From: Azorinus chamasolen | Lineage: Eukaryota > Mollusca > Bivalvia > Cardiida > Solecurtidae | Assembly (NCBI GenBank): GCA_963576725.1 | Contig: OY755243.1 | Location: 79,176,417-79,240,416 of the forward strand | Direction of reading: 5' to 3' | DNA: 64,000 nucleotides | In this document: positions 34,901 to 37,900 of the stretch, piece after piece | Numbering within the stretch: the first letter of the stretch is position 1 | Layout of the letters: every line of letters begins with the position of its first letter | The notes under the pieces: generated by a model | What the model was told of the DNA's origin: nothing | The model's database searches: none | Seen by the model: the letters and a program-made list of their open reading frames with translations, nothing else | Program-made: the position numbers and the translations under genes

Positions 34901-37900
34901 GAGGGAATCGTTATTGAGAGGGCCGTGGTAGGGAGGGAGCACTGACTACCACTTTCTTTATTCACTATCAATATCCACCACTACTATACTGAGTGCTGTC
35001 TGAATTTTTGTAGGACTTCTAGCAGGCATGTGGGAGTTTCCAAGTGATGCCATAGCAACAGATACCTCAAAAAGCCCAGCCTATAAAGATGTGTTGAGTA
35101 AATACAACATCAAACTTGGTACAACACCCAAGCGCATTGACGCAGGAGAGGTGAGTGGACATCTCCATTTAAGGGCACTGCTGAACAGAACTAGTAGCGC
35201 ATTTTCTCAATGAATGCTGAATTCTTAAAGTGGAATGGCTCATCAATGGTAACCTTTTACTCCATGAATATTCATATAAGAAATAATGACACCATGAATG
35301 ATTAGATGATTTTTAGCACGTCTGTTTCAAAGAAACGTCGATCTATTGTGATCACCGGGTCGTAGGTATTGTCATAGTTGTAGGCGTTGGCATAGTTGAA
35401 GGCATTGTTGGCGTGCAAAAACTTTAATGTATAAGAGGTATCAACATAAAACTTCATAGGTCGGTAGATCTCTTTGAGGAGAAGTGTATGCAGTGGACAA
35501 GTACTAAATCAGACAAGCGCTGGCGCTACACACGGCTCTTGTTTATAACAATACATGAGCACACGAAATTGTAGCCATGGTGGAAACTGTAGAATCAGAT
35601 CTAGATTATTATGTAAGCAAACAGAGTAGACCCTGATCAGATGGCCACCACAGGAGCCATCTGACCTGGGTCTACTCTGTTTGCAAAGGCAGATTTATGG
35701 AGTAAAGGGTTAAACTAGGAGTACATTCAGTCTAAAGTTTGCAAGAGGAGTTTGACTGACGAATAATGCAGATGTTGATCAGAGTGCTCTCTCTGAGTTG
35801 GAGTCTACACTGTTTACACTTGTACCCTGCTTTCAAAGGATGAGCCCCGAGTAATATTAATCTTTTACTCCTTAAATACGCCTTTCTATGCCTTTGCAAA
35901 CAGAGTAGACCCAGATCAGACGGCTCTGTTGGCTTATAATATAATAATAATAATATAATAATTCCACATGGCCACAACCTCCTGTACCCATGTGCTATTA
36001 AAACAAATTATATCTAATTAATACTCATGATGTCATTATTTCATGCATGAACATACATGGGTGAGCCCAGAGTAGTATCAATCCATACCATACTGCAAAA
36101 AGTTGTTTATTTAACCCTTTCTTTGTTCAATATTCACGCAAGATATTATGACATCATAAATATTTATGACTGTCCATTTCAGTTTACTTTGTCACTGAAT
36201 TTTAGTCGATTTTTTTTTCGTTTCGAGTCAGACTGACCTTAAATATATTTCATTTGATTGCATCGTTTTTCAGGAACTCCCATGCTAAATATCCCTCAAT
36301 ATCATTCAGTAACATGTAATAAAATGCCGAAAATGCTTTTTCTACATGCTAATTTGATCAGCTGTTTCTTTGCAAATGGCCGCTGTATGTATGGATCATG
36401 GAGCGTATCATTTTTCAACAGGGGTGAATTGCATACTGATATGAAATAAATGACGTAATTTCGTGTACGACGTCAACTTTTAAGAGCTATAATTACCCTT
36501 AGTTAAATTCGAACATTCCACTCGACGTCAATCGTCCGCCATTTGCAATTTGAAATGAACGTGTTTACAATGGGAAAACATTGTTTTTATGCATGAAATA
36601 TTTATTTAAAGATGGATTCAAGGAAAACTCGGGCACAGAGTTCCTGAAAAACAATGACACAAGTGGTCTAAATTTGATCTCGATCCGGTAAGAAATGAAA
36701 AAAAATCTCGATTCAAATTCAGTGACAAAGTAAATTGAAATGGACAGTAGCTAAATTTTCATAATGTAAACTTTTTCAAGGGAATTTGTTTGCTCTGACA
36801 AAAACTGTAGAATCAGAATCAGATTTATATCATGTTATTAGCAAACAGAAGACATCGATCAGACAGGGACTGTAGGATCTGGGTCTACTCTGTTTGCAAA
36901 TGCGTTAAAACACATTTATAATTATGAAGGAGTGAGTGAGTTTTATGAAGAAAAAGGGTTAACTCTTTCCTCCATAAATACATGTATGCTTTTCTACGCC
37001 TCTGTAAAAGTTACCTGTTGAAACCATTGTGATAAATAGAGCATTTGCTCCTATAGGAGCAAATGCTCTATTTATCACAATGGTTTCAAACTACAAAACT
37101 ATCACAATGGTTTCAAACTACAAAATTCTAAAATTTTACTTTTCTCTAGTAAATGCTCCTTTTGGGTAGATTCACTCAAAGTGGTTGAATCAAAATTAGC
37201 CTATGGAGGAAAGGGTTAAACTGTGATATCTTGTCATGTGTGCTTGTTTTCAGGTTGTCCACATTTTCTCACATATACATCAGACCTACACAGTAAAGGG
37301 GATCATACTGGACAAGTCTGACATTGACTTTGAAGAGCAGGAGGACGTCAATTCACGCTGGGTAACCAGAGAACAGTTGCTAGAGTCTGCCATATCGACG
37401 GCAATGAAGAAGGTGAGAAATTTATACCTGATGCAGAGCGATAAATAATGGTGCAAATCATAATTTCTCTAACAAACTGTATACTCTGACCTCATATTTC
37501 CGCGGTACCCATATTTCCGCGGTAGTCCAATCCAGTAATTTCAAGTGTCGCTACTGTGTAAATGACCAATACTTTGGGTAAAGGAACTGTTCTACTGAAC
37601 ATAAATTATTGTTTTACCTTTTAAATCGACTGTGCAACAATGTTTTGTTTGTGGTGTCATAATTGACCATTTTCTTAATAATAACACTAGTGTTATTTAA
37701 AAAGAGGTGGAATTCTAAAGACATTGCAGTTTTCGCACATACCTTAGGTACTAAAGGTCACAAAATGTGTAAATTCTATGACAGTCCAGTTTTTTGGTCG
37801 TAAACTATGGTTTATTTCTTTTGACAGTACATTTTTGGGGCATACCGTGGAAACATGAGAAGGTGCTTTTAAAAATGGCGTCAGGGGGTACTTGATTATA

